Assembly (NCBI RefSeq): GCF_045291395.1
Contig: NZ_CP152342.1
Span: 310,001-374,000 of the forward strand
Reading direction: 5' to 3'
Source of the DNA: MR-S7 sp000400995
GTDB taxonomy: Bacteria > Pseudomonadota > Gammaproteobacteria > Burkholderiales > Burkholderiaceae_C
Length of the DNA: 64,000 bases
Shown here: positions 1 to 8,432 of the stretch, one piece after another
Layout: each line of letters begins with the position of its first letter
Position numbering within the stretch: the stretch's first letter is position 1
Program-made: the position numbers and the translations under genes
Notes under the pieces: model-generated
Database searches by the model: none
The model's input: only the letters and a program-made list of their open reading frames with translations
Told to the model about the DNA's origin: nothing

Positions 1-479
1 TGCCCCGCGTCATCGCCGTCTACCCTGGCACCTTCGATCCCATCACCCTGGGCCACGAGGACCTGGTGCAGCGCGCCACCCAGCTGTTCGACGAGGTCAT
101 CGTCGCCGTGGCCGTGGGCCACCACAAGAAGACGATGTTCACCCTGGACGAGCGCATGGCCCTGGTGCGCGAGGTGGTCCGGCCGTGGCCCCAGGTGCGC
201 GTGGAGAGCTTCGACGGGCTGGTGCGCGACTTCGTGCGCGCCCACGGCGCCAGGGCCATGGTGCGCGGCGTGCGCAGCGTGACCGACTTCGACTACGAGC
301 GGCAGCTCGCCGGCATGAACCGCCACCTGATGCCCGACGTGGAAACCGTCTTCCTCACGCCCAGCGACCAGTTCGCGCACCTCTCCAGCAGCTTCGTGCG
401 CGAGATCCACACGCTGGGCGGCGACGTGCAGGCGCTGGTGTCGCCCGCCGTGCTGCGCGCGCTGGCGGCCAAGAGCTGA
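1..479 (+). CDS. coaD: Phosphopantetheine adenylyltransferase (5' end one base short)
   Basis: Penultimate step of coenzyme A synthesis: transfers AMP from ATP to 4'-phosphopantetheine in the cytoplasm. The window starts at the T of what should be the ATG, so only the first base is missing and about 159 residues are encoded, the normal length for CoaD. Near the N-terminus is the nucleotidyltransferase signature YPGTFDPIT.GH, and near the C-terminus LSSSFVREI, matching the ISSTxxR loop that contacts ATP. It lies tail to tail with the zinc peptidase gene, 13 bp away. The assignment is firm; only the exact start lies outside the window. Confidence 0.96.
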   Translation, partial: PRVIAVYPGTFDPITLGHEDLVQRATQLFDEVIVAVAVGHHKKTMFTLDERMALVREVVRPWPQVRVESFDGLVRDFVRAHGARAMVRGVRSVTDFDYERQLAGMNRHLMPDVETVFLTPSDQFAHLSSSFVREIHTLGGDVQALVSPAVLRALAAKS

Positions 480-492
480 CGGGGCCGCGCTC

Positions 493-1593
493 TTATGCCG
501 TGCGGCTGGCAATGAGCTCGTGCACGAAGCGCAGCTTGGCCAGCGCGCCGGGCGAAGGAGCGAACGGGTAGGCGTCCTGCTGGCCCAGGCTGCGGTTCAG
601 GCTGTTGAGCAGCAGGGTGAGCGGAGCCCAGTCGTGCACCATGGCGTCGAAGCCGGGGCGGGGCTGGGAGAACGGGTCGTGCACCTGCTGGCGCTGCGGG
701 GCCGTGGCGTGGGGTACGGTGATGGCGGTCTGGTAGCTGGCGGCGGTCTCCAGCAGGTCGACCATGTGCAGGTAGTGGGCCCAGGTTTCGGCCCAGTCTT
801 CCCAAGGGTGGGCGGTGGCATAGGCGCTCACGTGGCCGGCCTGCCAGTCGGCGGGCTGCAGCGGCGTGCGTGCGTAGTGCGCGCTCAAGGCCTCGGCATA
901 GTCCGCGCGCTCGTCGCCGAACACGTCGCGGAAGGCCTGCAAGTGGCCGCCGCGCAGCACCAGCGCATCCCAGAAGTAGTGGCCGCACTCGTGGCGCAGG
1001 TGGCCCAGCAGCGTGCGGTAGGGCTCGTGCAGGGCCAGGCGCCGCCGCGCGCGTTCGTCGTCGTCGGCCTCGGAGACGTTGAGCGTGATCACGCCCTGGG
1101 CATGCCCTGTCAACACGGGGGGAGCGCCGGGCAGGTCGGCCAGGAACTCGTACACCGGCCCCTGCTCGCCGGGCAGCCGGCCCAGCCCCAGGCGCGCCAG
1201 CGTATAGAAGAGCCACCGCTTGGCGGTCTCGATCTGCGTCCAGCGGCGCTGGTTCCCGGGCACCGACAGGTCGGGCAGCACGCGGGTCTGCCGGCAGGAG
1301 ACGCACAGCTGGTCAGGCGCGTCCCCCGCATCGGAGGGCAGGGCGAAGTTGCATGCACCGTGCGTGCCGCGATGGCCGCACAGGCGGTAGTAGCGGCCGG
1401 GCGGCTGCGGCGCCTCTGCGCGTGCGGGGCGCTGCGCCCACAGGCCGCTGCGGCCCGCTTCGCCGCCGGCGGGCTCCAGGGCCAGCATCGCCATCGCATC
1501 GGGATCGAAGGCCAGGGCGCTGCCGCAGTGCACGCACTGGAAGCTCTCGAAGAACACGACGAAGCCGCAATGGCTGCAATGGAAGAGTTGCAT
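493..1593 (-). CDS. Putative zinc-binding metallopeptidase (DUF2248-like)
   Basis: A 366-residue protein. Its N-terminus holds two CxxC pairs (CSHCGF and CVHCGS), a rubredoxin/zinc-ribbon-like knuckle, and a second Cys-rich patch follows near residue 60-100 (CGHRGTHGACNF, CVSCR). The central LRHECGHYFWD carries an HExxH zinc-protease motif. This architecture fits the putative zinc-binding metallopeptidase family common in proteobacteria; its substrate is not known to me. The start at the Met of MQLFHC was chosen because it begins directly at the zinc knuckle; an in-frame ATG 36 bp upstream (MAFSRP) is also possible. Confidence 0.8.
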   Translation of the reverse strand: MQLFHCSHCGFVVFFESFQCVHCGSALAFDPDAMAMLALEPAGGEAGRSGLWAQRPARAEAPQPPGRYYRLCGHRGTHGACNFALPSDAGDAPDQLCVSCRQTRVLPDLSVPGNQRRWTQIETAKRWLFYTLARLGLGRLPGEQGPVYEFLADLPGAPPVLTGHAQGVITLNVSEADDDERARRRLALHEPYRTLLGHLRHECGHYFWDALVLRGGHLQAFRDVFGDERADYAEALSAHYARTPLQPADWQAGHVSAYATAHPWEDWAETWAHYLHMVDLLETAASYQTAITVPHATAPQRQQVHDPFSQPRPGFDAMVHDWAPLTLLLNSLNRSLGQQDAYPFAPSPGALAKLRFVHELIASRTA

Positions 1594-1676
1594 GCGCGCC
1601 GATTCTGCCGCAGGACGTGAAAAGGCCACGCGGCCTTTGAAAAGGGCGGCGTGGCCGGGTTAGCGGGCGTCGCGGT

Positions 1677-1991
1677 TTACGGGCGCACCACGATGCTGTT
1701 GCGCACTTCGCGCACGTGCTTGGTGTTGCGGGCGATAGCTTCGGCGCGGTCCTTCTCGGTCTGCGACTTCGCGAAGCCCGAGAGCTGCACGGTGCCGTTG
1801 AGTGTTTCCACGCTGATGGAGGTGGCCGACACGCTCTTGTCTTCGGCCATCTTGGCCTTGACGGCGGTGGTGATGCCTGCGTCGTCCATGTACGAGCCCA
1901 CGGTTTGCTGCTGGCGCGCGACCGAGCAACCCGTGGAGACGATCGTGGCGCCTGCGAGCATGGCGAAAGCGATGGCACGTGCGTATTTCAT
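1677..1991 (-). CDS. BON-domain lipoprotein
   Basis: A 104-residue exported protein. The N-terminus (MKYARAIAFAMLAGATIVSTGC) is a lipoprotein signal peptide with the lipobox ending at Cys22. Residues about 37-104 form one BON domain (ITTAVKAKM...NGTVQLSGF...REVRNSIVV), the fold found in OsmY-type periplasmic stress proteins that bind membrane phospholipid. An AAGGAA ribosome site precedes the ATG. It starts a run of small stress-type genes on the same strand (ferritin-like, YqjD-like, DUF1328), so a role in osmotic or envelope stress is likely; that role is inference. Confidence 0.85.
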   Translation of the reverse strand: MKYARAIAFAMLAGATIVSTGCSVARQQQTVGSYMDDAGITTAVKAKMAEDKSVSATSISVETLNGTVQLSGFAKSQTEKDRAEAIARNTKHVREVRNSIVVRP

Positions 1992-2089
1992 GGTTGTTTC
2001 CTTTGTGGATGAAAAAACACGGGTGCGTGGATGACCTGCTGCGACCTGTTGCACCCTCCGCTGGCCGAGCAGTTTGGAACGGGGTGGGA

Positions 2090-2650
2090 TCAGCGGTGCA
2101 GCCAGTCCTTGAGTTCGTCAGCGTGCTCCTCCTCGTCGGCCAGGATGCCTTCGAGCATGCGCCGCGTGGTGGGGTCCTTGTCGCCGATCAGCTGGATCAT
2201 CTGACGGTACGACTCCACGGCGATGCGCTCCGCCACGAGGTTGGCGCGCACCATGGCCCGCAGGTCCGACGACTCGTCGTAGTCCGCGTGGCTGCGCTGC
2301 TCCAGGGTGGCGGGCGCGAAGTCCGGCGAGCCCCCGAGCTGCACGATGCGCTGCGCGATGAGGTCGGCGTGGGCCGATTCCTCGTTGGCATGAACCAGGA
2401 ATTCGGCGGCGATCGCGGGAGACTCCATGCCGTCGGCGGTGAAGTAGTGGCGCTTGTAGCGCAGCACGCACACCAGTTCGGTGGCGAGCGCGTCGTTGAG
2501 CAGCTTGACGATGGCGTCGCGGTGGGGGCCATAGGCCGGTGTCACGGCGCCTTCGTCGAGATCCGCCGTGGCGGCCTTGTGCAGCGCTTGCTCGTCGAGC
2601 ACCAGGCTGTCGCTGGATGGTTGGTTGCTGTCCGGCATGGGTTTTCTCAT
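2090..2650 (-). CDS. Ferritin-like / bacterioferritin-family protein
   Basis: A 186-residue, probably all-helical ferritin-like four-helix protein. The metal-binding pattern can be seen: NDALATELVCVLRYKRHYF (Glu), HANEESAHADLIAQRI (ExxH), ANLVAERIAVESYRQ (Glu) and ILADEEEHADELKDWL (ExxH). This is the di-iron ligand set of ferritins and bacterioferritins. The N-terminal 35 residues are polar and low in complexity. Two starts are close (MRKP and, 12 bp on, MPDSN); neither has a strong ribosome site. It probably stores or detoxifies iron, perhaps under oxidative stress. Confidence 0.82.
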   Translation of the reverse strand: MRKPMPDSNQPSSDSLVLDEQALHKAATADLDEGAVTPAYGPHRDAIVKLLNDALATELVCVLRYKRHYFTADGMESPAIAAEFLVHANEESAHADLIAQRIVQLGGSPDFAPATLEQRSHADYDESSDLRAMVRANLVAERIAVESYRQMIQLIGDKDPTTRRMLEGILADEEEHADELKDWLHR

Positions 2651-2689
2651 CGTGGTTATGGGGCCTGGATCAGTGCGCGGCGGGCCGGC

Positions 2690-3082
2690 TCAGTACCTGT
2701 CGGAGCGGCGGCGGCTCATCATCATGGCGGCCGCGAGAGCAGCGCCGGCCGCGGCGGCGAGCAGCAGGGACTTACCCGGCTGGTCGGCCACGTAGCGGGT
2801 GGTGACGTCGGCGGCCTGGTTGAACTGGCGCCGTGCGCGTTCGCTGGCTTCGGCGCAGTAGGAAATGCTGCGGCTGGCCAAGTCCTGGGCGCGTGCGGCC
2901 AGGTCGTCGATCATGGGATCGACTTCCTCGCGCACGCGGCGCACGCCCTGCTCGGCCTTGTCGAGGGAATGGTTGGCGGCGCCGCGCGTGGACTTGACGG
3001 CGTCGCTGGCGGTGGAGAGCACGTCGTCAGCGATCTGATGTGCGGTGTCGGCGGCTTTCTGGGTGGCGTTTTGGATGCTCAT
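2690..3082 (-). CDS. YqjD/ElaB-like (DUF883-type) membrane-anchored protein
   Basis: A 130-residue protein. Residues about 5-85 are a long amphipathic, Ala-rich helical region (QKAADTAHQIADDV...EEVDPMIDDLAARAQDLA). A single C-terminal hydrophobic segment (KSLLLAAAAGAALAAAMMM) ends in RRRSDRY. This tail-anchored layout with a basic end is that of the ElaB/YqjD/YgaM family; E. coli YqjD anchors stationary-phase ribosomes to the membrane. Its neighbours on the same strand are other small stress-type genes. The family match is reasonable, but a ribosome-binding role here is unproven. Confidence 0.75.
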   Translation of the reverse strand: MSIQNATQKAADTAHQIADDVLSTASDAVKSTRGAANHSLDKAEQGVRRVREEVDPMIDDLAARAQDLASRSISYCAEASERARRQFNQAADVTTRYVADQPGKSLLLAAAAGAALAAAMMMSRRRSDRY

Positions 3083-3130
3083 GATGGCCTTTCAGGGCAA
3101 GGGGTGGAACAGAAGGCGTGAGGGCGGGCG

Positions 3131-3295
3131 TCAGCCGCGCTTGATGAGGCCCAGCACGAAGGTGACCACGGCCATGATCACGAACACGAAGAACAGGATC
3201 TTGGCGATGCCCACGGCGCCTGCGGCGATGCCGCCAAAACCGAACAAAGCGGCCACCAGGGCAATGACCAGAAATACCACTGCGTAATGCAACAT
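3131..3295 (-). CDS. DUF1328 small membrane protein (YtjA family)
   Basis: A 54-residue protein made almost entirely of two hydrophobic helices (LHYAVVFLVIALVAALFGFGG and AKILFFVFVIMAVVTFVLGLI), with a glycine-rich turn and a basic end (KRG). This is the standard DUF1328/YtjA layout. Two Met codons are six bases apart; the downstream one was chosen because AAGGAG then sits about 8 nt upstream and family members begin MLHY. The function of the family is unknown; it is often found with general stress genes, as here. Confidence 0.88.
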   Translation of the reverse strand: MLHYAVVFLVIALVAALFGFGGIAAGAVGIAKILFFVFVIMAVVTFVLGLIKRG

Positions 3296-3445
3296 AGCCA
3301 TCTCTCCTTGCGTGGGCCGGCGGGGCGGCCCGGTTGGGGGAAGCACCGTTGAGGGTGCATGGCTGCACTGTAGGGCGGGGTGCGCGGGTGAAGTGCCGGT
3401 GGCTGGCGCGCACCGGTGTAGGACGCTACCGATCGGGCAAACGGC

Positions 3446-4783
3446 TCAGGGATGGGGCAGCACGGCGCTGACCAGCGTGCCTTCGCCCGGCGTGGAGGTG
3501 ACCGTGAGCGCCCGCCGGCGGCCTCCACGCGGTGGCGCATGCCGAAGAGGCCGTGCGCGTCGGGCGAGACGTTGTCCACGTCGAAGCCGGCCCCGTCGTC
3601 GCGCACCTGCACGCAGACATGGTTGGGGTAGTCGTGGACGGACACGAGCACCTTGCGGGCGTTGGCGTATTTGCCGATGTTGGTGAGCGACTCCTGCACC
3701 AGGCGGTAGACGGTGAGCTGCGCGGCGTCGGACAGGCGCACGGGCTCGAAGCACGACTGCACCTGGAGGCCGCTGCGCTCGGCGAAGTCGCGCGTGAGGA
3801 TTTCCAGCGAGGCGGTGAGGCCCAGGTTGGACAGCGAGGACGGGCGCAGGTCCTCGATGATGCGGCGCTTGAGGGCGATGCCGCTGTTGAGCGTTTCGGT
3901 GAGGTGCTGCAGGCGTTCCGCGGTGTCGGGCACCTGCAGGTCGAGCTTGGACTTGAGTCGCGCCACGTCGAGCTTGGCCGCGGTGAGCAGGGCGCCCAGT
4001 TCGTCGTGCAGTTCGCGCGCTAGGTGGGCGCGCTCTTCCTCGCGCACCTGCTGCAGGTGGTTGGCCAGCTCCGACAGCGAGGCCGTGCGGTCGCGCACCA
4101 GTTGTTCGAGGCGGTCGCGCTCGCGTGCCAGCACTTCCTGCTCGCGCTCGAGCGCCGTCTGCAGGGCGCTGCTCTGGCGCAGGTACATGTAGAACGCCAG
4201 CAGGCCGATCATGGCCACCGTGGCGATGCCGACGCGCGAGAGCATCAGCGAGTGCAGGATCTCCTGCGTGCTGCGCTGTGTCTCGATCCGCGCTGCGCGC
4301 GATCAGGCGCGCGGCGGTCGCGCGGATGTCATCCATGTCCTTCTTGCCCACATCGGTGGACAGCACGAATTTCCAGGCGTCGTCGTTGTTCTGGCGGCGC
4401 AGGCCCAGGCTCAGGTCCAGCTCGGACATCTTGCGCGCGATCTGCTGCGACAGCTGCGAGAAATCGGTCTCGTCCTCGGGCGACTGGTGGAAGGTCTGGC
4501 CCAGCGCGTCGAGATTGCGCTGGAGCGTGGACACCGATTTCTCGTAGGGCTGCAGATAGCTTTCATCGCCCGTGAGCAGGTAGCCGCGCAGGCCGGTTTC
4601 CGCGTCCAGCATGTCCTGCAGCACGCGGTCGAGTGCGGCGCGCGTGTCGTGCGAGCGCGCCAGCGCGCCCACCGCCTCGTGCGAGCGCAGGTAGCCCGTC
4701 TCGTTGATGCCGACGAGCACACACACCGCCAGCAGCGCCAGCGGCAGGCTGATGGCCATCTTGCGGACCTGGGACCAGTTCAT
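3446..4783 (-). pseudogene. CHASE3 sensor histidine kinase, NarX/DegS type, with two compensating frameshifts
   Basis: Membrane histidine kinase of the HisKA_3 class. In order: a transmembrane helix (LPLALLAVCVLVGI), a periplasmic CHASE3 domain (DTRAALDRVLQDMLDAETGLRGYLLTGDE is its core), a second helix (VAMIGLLAFYMYL), a coiled coil, the phospho-acceptor EERAHLARELHDELG, and a HATPase with DDGAGF and GLFGMRHRVEAAGG. The CHASE3 part and last 20 residues are in one frame; everything between is read one base on. A one-base excess lies near 4289-4301 and a one-base loss near 3511-3513 (C3 where C4 restores the frame). The unshifted frame stays open, so a protein with a nonsense middle could be made. 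It faces the LuxR-type regulator gene, its likely partner. Confidence 0.8.
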
Positions 4784-4932
4784 GGGTGGCTTCTTTCAGG
4801 AACCTGCGGGCGAACTGCATAATGCATGTTTTCTGCCTACAGCTCCATGCTAGCGGCAATGCGCGCTGGATGAGCGGGTCGAAACCATATCTCACACGGG
4901 CGCGCGAAGCGCCCCTTGCGAAAGAAGGCTCA

Positions 4933-5565
4933 ATGATCAAGATCGGCATTGTGGATGACCATGCGATAGTCCGCTCCGGGCTCAAGCAGTTTCTCTCCGA
5001 GCATGTGGACCTGCGGGTGGTCGGCGAAGCCGCCAACGGCAGGGAAGCCATCGACCTCGTGCGCATGAACGAGATCGACGTGCTGGTGATGGACCTGTCC
5101 ATGCCCGGCCAGAGCGGGCTGGATGCGCTGGCCATGCTGCGGGCCAAGGCGCCCGACATGGGCATCCTCATCCTGAGCGGCTATCCCGAGGAGCACTACG
5201 CCATCAACCTGATCCGCCAGGGCGCGAGCGGCTACCTCAACAAGGAATGCGAGCCCAAGGAGATCGTGGAGGCCATCCGCACCATCTCCCTGGGCCGGCG
5301 CTACCTCACGCCGGCGGTGGCCGACCTGCTGGCGCAGCAGCTCAACCGCAAGGACGATGCTCCGCCGCACGAACAGCTGTCGGAGCGGGAATTCCAGGTG
5401 TTCCTCAAGCTCGCCAAGGGCGAGACGGCGGGCGAGATCGCCAAGTCGCTGTCGCTGTCCGTGAAGACCGTGAGCACCTACCGCACGCGCCTGATGGAGA
5501 AGATGGGCCTGTCCTCCAACAGCGACCTCACGTACTACGCGCTCAAGAACAAGCTCATCGATTGA
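4933..5565 (+). CDS. LuxR/FixJ-family response regulator
   Basis: A 210-residue two-component regulator. Residues 1-120 are a receiver domain with acidic pocket VDD (8-9), phospho-acceptor Asp54 (VLVMDLSMPG), and the conserved Lys in GYLNKECEP. Residues about 145-205 form a LuxR-type helix-turn-helix (LSEREFQVFLKLAKGETAGEIAKSLSLSVKTVSTYRTRLMEKMGL). The start at MIKIGIVDDH has AAGAAGG upstream; the frame stays open further up but without family similarity. It is divergent from the CHASE3 kinase gene, with 149 bp of shared promoter region, so the two probably form one signalling pair. Confidence 0.93.
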   Translation: MIKIGIVDDHAIVRSGLKQFLSEHVDLRVVGEAANGREAIDLVRMNEIDVLVMDLSMPGQSGLDALAMLRAKAPDMGILILSGYPEEHYAINLIRQGASGYLNKECEPKEIVEAIRTISLGRRYLTPAVADLLAQQLNRKDDAPPHEQLSEREFQVFLKLAKGETAGEIAKSLSLSVKTVSTYRTRLMEKMGLSSNSDLTYYALKNKLID

Positions 5566-5575
5566 AAAGCAGCAA

Positions 5576-5600
5576 CGGGCCATCCGCAATGGATGGCCCG
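5576..5600. terminator. Perfect 10-bp hairpin between convergent regulator genes
   Basis: CGGGCCATCC, a five-base loop GCAAT, then GGATGGCCCG: a perfect 10-bp stem. It sits between the stop of the LuxR-type regulator and the stop of the lone receiver gene. On the minus strand a TTTT tract follows about 10 nt downstream, so it is best placed to end the receiver transcript, and it may act in both directions. Confidence 0.7.
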
Positions 5601-5608
5601 GCGGGGCC

Positions 5609-6016
5609 TTACCCTGCCACCGGCTTGGCCACCGCGCGCCGGGCCCCGTGCGCGATGCAGTAGTCCACCAGCGCATCGATCTCATTGGATTTGTCGAACA
5701 CGGCGTCCACGCCCAGCTGCGCGCAACGCATGCGCACGTCGGGCGTCGCGTAGTTGCTGAGCACCACCATCTTCTGGTCGGCCAGGCGGTCGCGGCATGC
5801 TGCCAGCACGCCCAGGCCGCTGCCTTCGCGCAGGAAGAGGTCCACGATGGCCAGGTCCCATTGCGACCCATGGCTGGCCAGCCACTCCTTGCCTTCGGAT
5901 TCGGTTTCCGCGACGCCAATGGTTTCCACTGCGGCCAGTTCTTCCAGGGTCCCGATCAGGTTTTCGCGAATGGTGGCGTTGTCTTCGACGATGTATGTGC
6001 GCAATTTCACGGGCAT
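5609..6016 (-). CDS. Stand-alone receiver-domain response regulator
   Basis: A 135-residue single receiver domain with no output domain. The acidic pair is ED (11-12), the phospho-acceptor is Asp59 in LAIVDLFLREGSG, and the conserved Lys lies in AVFDKSNEID; the T/S position is filled by Ser in VVLSNY. It converges on the LuxR-type regulator across a strong hairpin. Single-domain receivers act as phosphate sinks or relay proteins; given its location it may draw phosphate from the neighbouring CHASE3 kinase, which is inference. Confidence 0.88.
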   Translation of the reverse strand: MPVKLRTYIVEDNATIRENLIGTLEELAAVETIGVAETESEGKEWLASHGSQWDLAIVDLFLREGSGLGVLAACRDRLADQKMVVLSNYATPDVRMRCAQLGVDAVFDKSNEIDALVDYCIAHGARRAVAKPVAG

Positions 6017-6118
6017 TCCTGTTCGGGCCCCCGTCGGGAAGGCGGCCTCGACCTGACTGTAGGGGCGAGGGTGGCGCGATTCTGCCAGCAGCTTCGGGCT
6101 GCCTGCGTAGGAGTATTC

Positions 6119-6877
6119 CTACCGGGTGCCGCAGACGGCGCAGTGGGGGTCGCGCTGCGTGCGCATTTCGGTCCACCGCATGTCCCGCCCGTCGAGCATC
6201 AGCAGGCGGCCCGCCAGCGGCGTGCCCACCTGCGCGATGAGCTTGAGTGCTTCCGCGGCCTGCATGGTCCCGATGATGCCCACCATGGGCGCGAACACCC
6301 CCATGGTGGAGCATTGCACTTCCTCGAAGGCGGCATCCGGAGGAAACAGGCAGGCGTAGCAGGGCGTGCCGACCCGGCGCGGGTCGTACACCGAGATCTG
6401 TCCGTCGAAGCGGATGGCGGCGCCTGCCACCAGGGGCTTGCCGGCGTGCACGCAGGCCGCGTTGATGGCCTGGCGCGTGGCGTAGTTGTCCGTGCAGTCG
6501 AGCACCACGTCGGCCGCGACCACCAGGCGCTCCAGCGCCGCCGGGTCCACGCGTTCGCGCACGGTGTGGAACTGCACGTGCGGGTTGATGGCGCGCACCG
6601 CCTGGGCGGCCGATTCGACCTTGGCGCTGCCCACGCGGTCCGTGGTGTGGGCGATCTGGCGCTGCAGGTTGGTGAGGTCCACCACGTCATCGTCCACCAG
6701 CGTGAGCGTGCCCACGCCGGCCGAGCCGAGGAACAGCGCCGCAGGCGAGCCCAGGCCGCCCGCGCCCACGATCAGCACGTGCGCGGCCAGGATGCGCTCC
6801 TGGCCTTCGATGCCGATCTCGTCGAGCAGGATGTGGCGCGAATAGCGCAGCAGTTGGTCGTCGTTCATAGGGGCCAT
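6119..6877 (-). CDS. moeB: MoeB/HesA/ThiF-family adenylyltransferase
   Basis: A 252-residue E1-like enzyme that adenylates the C-terminal glycine of a small sulfur-carrier protein (MoaD, or ThiS-type) with ATP. It has the nucleotide loop GAGGLGSPAALFLGSAGVG, the DDDVVDLTNLQRQI segment with the catalytic Arg, LDCTDNYATR, and two zinc CxxC pairs (PCYAC and HCAVC). Length and motifs match MoeB. The start may be the Met of MNDDQ, 9 bp inside the chosen one. It follows ctpA by 54 bp on the same strand, in the gpmA-ctpA-moeB order common in this family. Confidence 0.92.
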   Translation of the reverse strand: MAPMNDDQLLRYSRHILLDEIGIEGQERILAAHVLIVGAGGLGSPAALFLGSAGVGTLTLVDDDVVDLTNLQRQIAHTTDRVGSAKVESAAQAVRAINPHVQFHTVRERVDPAALERLVVAADVVLDCTDNYATRQAINAACVHAGKPLVAGAAIRFDGQISVYDPRRVGTPCYACLFPPDAAFEEVQCSTMGVFAPMVGIIGTMQAAEALKLIAQVGTPLAGRLLMLDGRDMRWTEMRTQRDPHCAVCGTR

Positions 6878-6931
6878 GAAAAAGGCCGGGCCTCGGGGAG
6901 GGCCGGCCTGGGACCGAGCGCGGCGGCGCGC

Positions 6932-8368
6932 TCAGTCGTCCTTCTTCTCTTCCTTGCGCTCGGTCAGCGTCTTGCTGACCAGCACCGGCTGGCCCTTGAG
7001 CTGCTGCAGCGCCTGGGCGAGCTGGAAGTCCTTGTCGCTGCCGAACTCGGGCAGCTTGCGGTCGGCGCTGGGCTTCTTGGCTTCTTCTTCGAGGCGCTTG
7101 CGGGCTTCCTCGCGGGCCTTCTCGCGCGCTGCGTCCTTGACCTCGTCGCCCTGGCCGCTGGTCAGGTGCTTCTCCAGGTCGGCCTCGCGCATGCGCAGCG
7201 AGGCGAAGAGGTCGCCCTCGGCGGTCTCGTCGATCATGACGTCGGGCACGATGCCCTTGGCCTGGATGGACTTGCCGCTGGGGGTGTAGTAGCGCGCCGT
7301 GGTGAGCTTGATGCCAGTGTCCGGGCCCAGCGGCCGCACGGTCTGCACCGAGCCCTTGCCGAAGGTCTGGCTGCCCATGATAGTGGCGCGCTTGTGGTCC
7401 TGCAGCGCGCCGGCCACGATCTCGCTGGCCGATGCGGAGCCCTCGTTGACCAGCACCACCAGGGGCACGGTCTTGATGCCGGCCGGCAGGCGCTTGAGCG
7501 GGTCGCCGCTGCCTCGGCGCTGGTAGAACTCGGGCGCGGCCTTGAAGGTGGCCTTGCTCTCGGCCAGCTGGCCGTTGGTGGAAACCACGGTCACGTTCTC
7601 GGGCAGGAAGGCGGCGGACACGGCCACGGCGGCGTCCAGCAGGCCGCCCGGGTCGTTGCGCAGGTCCAGCACCAGGCCCTTGAGGCGGGGCTCCTGCTTG
7701 TAGACCTCCTCGACCTTGCGCACGAAGTCGTCCACCGTGCGCTCCTGGAACTGCGACAGGCGGATCCAGGCGTAGCCGGGCTCGACCACCTTGCCCTTGA
7801 CGGACTGGGTCTTGATCTCCTCGCGCGTGATGGTCACGGGGAAGCTGCGGCTTTCGTCCTTGCGGAAGATGGTCAAGGTGACCTGCGTGTTCGGCTCGCC
7901 GCGCATCTTCTTGACGGCGTCGTTGAGCGACAGGCCCTTGACGGCCGTGTCGTCGATCTTGGTGATGAGGTCGCCCGTCTTCAGGCCTGCGCGGTCGGCG
8001 GGCGAGCCTTCGATGGGCGAGACAACCTTGACGAGGCCGTCCTCCTGCGTGATCTCGATGCCCACGCCGACGAAGCGGCCCGTGGTGCCCTCGCGGAATT
8101 CCTTGAACGACTTCTTGTCGAAATACTGGGAATGCGGATCAAGGCTGGCCACCATGCCCGAGATGGCGTCGGTGATGAGCTTCTTGTCGTCCACGGGTTC
8201 CACGTAATCCGTCTTGACCAGCCCGAAGACGGCCGACAGCTGCTGGATCTCCTCCAGCGGCAGCGGCGTCATCGCGCCGCGCGCCACGGTCTGCAGCGAT
8301 ACCGTGGTCAGCGCCCCGGCCAGGGCGCCGGCCGACACCCAACCCGCAATTTTCAGTTTGTGGCCCAT
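6932..8368 (-). CDS. ctpA: S41-family carboxyl-terminal processing protease
   Basis: A 478-residue periplasmic protease. The N-terminus (KIAGWVSAGALAGALTTVSL) is a signal or membrane anchor. A PDZ domain spans about 95-180 (VGVGIEITQEDGLVKVVSP...GLKTGDLITKIDD). The S41 catalytic domain follows, with NEGSASASEI (nucleophile Ser313) and TFGKGSVQ (general base Lys338). The C-terminal 90 residues are charged and Lys/Glu-rich, a likely coiled tail. It trims or degrades envelope proteins from their C-termini. It lies between gpmA and moeB, all on the minus strand. Confidence 0.94.
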   Translation of the reverse strand: MGHKLKIAGWVSAGALAGALTTVSLQTVARGAMTPLPLEEIQQLSAVFGLVKTDYVEPVDDKKLITDAISGMVASLDPHSQYFDKKSFKEFREGTTGRFVGVGIEITQEDGLVKVVSPIEGSPADRAGLKTGDLITKIDDTAVKGLSLNDAVKKMRGEPNTQVTLTIFRKDESRSFPVTITREEIKTQSVKGKVVEPGYAWIRLSQFQERTVDDFVRKVEEVYKQEPRLKGLVLDLRNDPGGLLDAAVAVSAAFLPENVTVVSTNGQLAESKATFKAAPEFYQRRGSGDPLKRLPAGIKTVPLVVLVNEGSASASEIVAGALQDHKRATIMGSQTFGKGSVQTVRPLGPDTGIKLTTARYYTPSGKSIQAKGIVPDVMIDETAEGDLFASLRMREADLEKHLTSGQGDEVKDAAREKAREEARKRLEEEAKKPSADRKLPEFGSDKDFQLAQALQQLKGQPVLVSKTLTERKEEKKDD

Positions 8369-8432
8369 GGAAACACCTTTATCGCTTCAATATACACCTT
8401 GGAGGGCGCCGGCCCGGGGCGGTTCCCCAGGC

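Noticed and set aside
3178..4245. Treating the middle part of the CHASE3 kinase as a separate short kinase gene
   Set aside because: It starts in the second membrane helix and has no ribosome site; its end runs into nonsense, while the two flanking parts complete it in the other frame.
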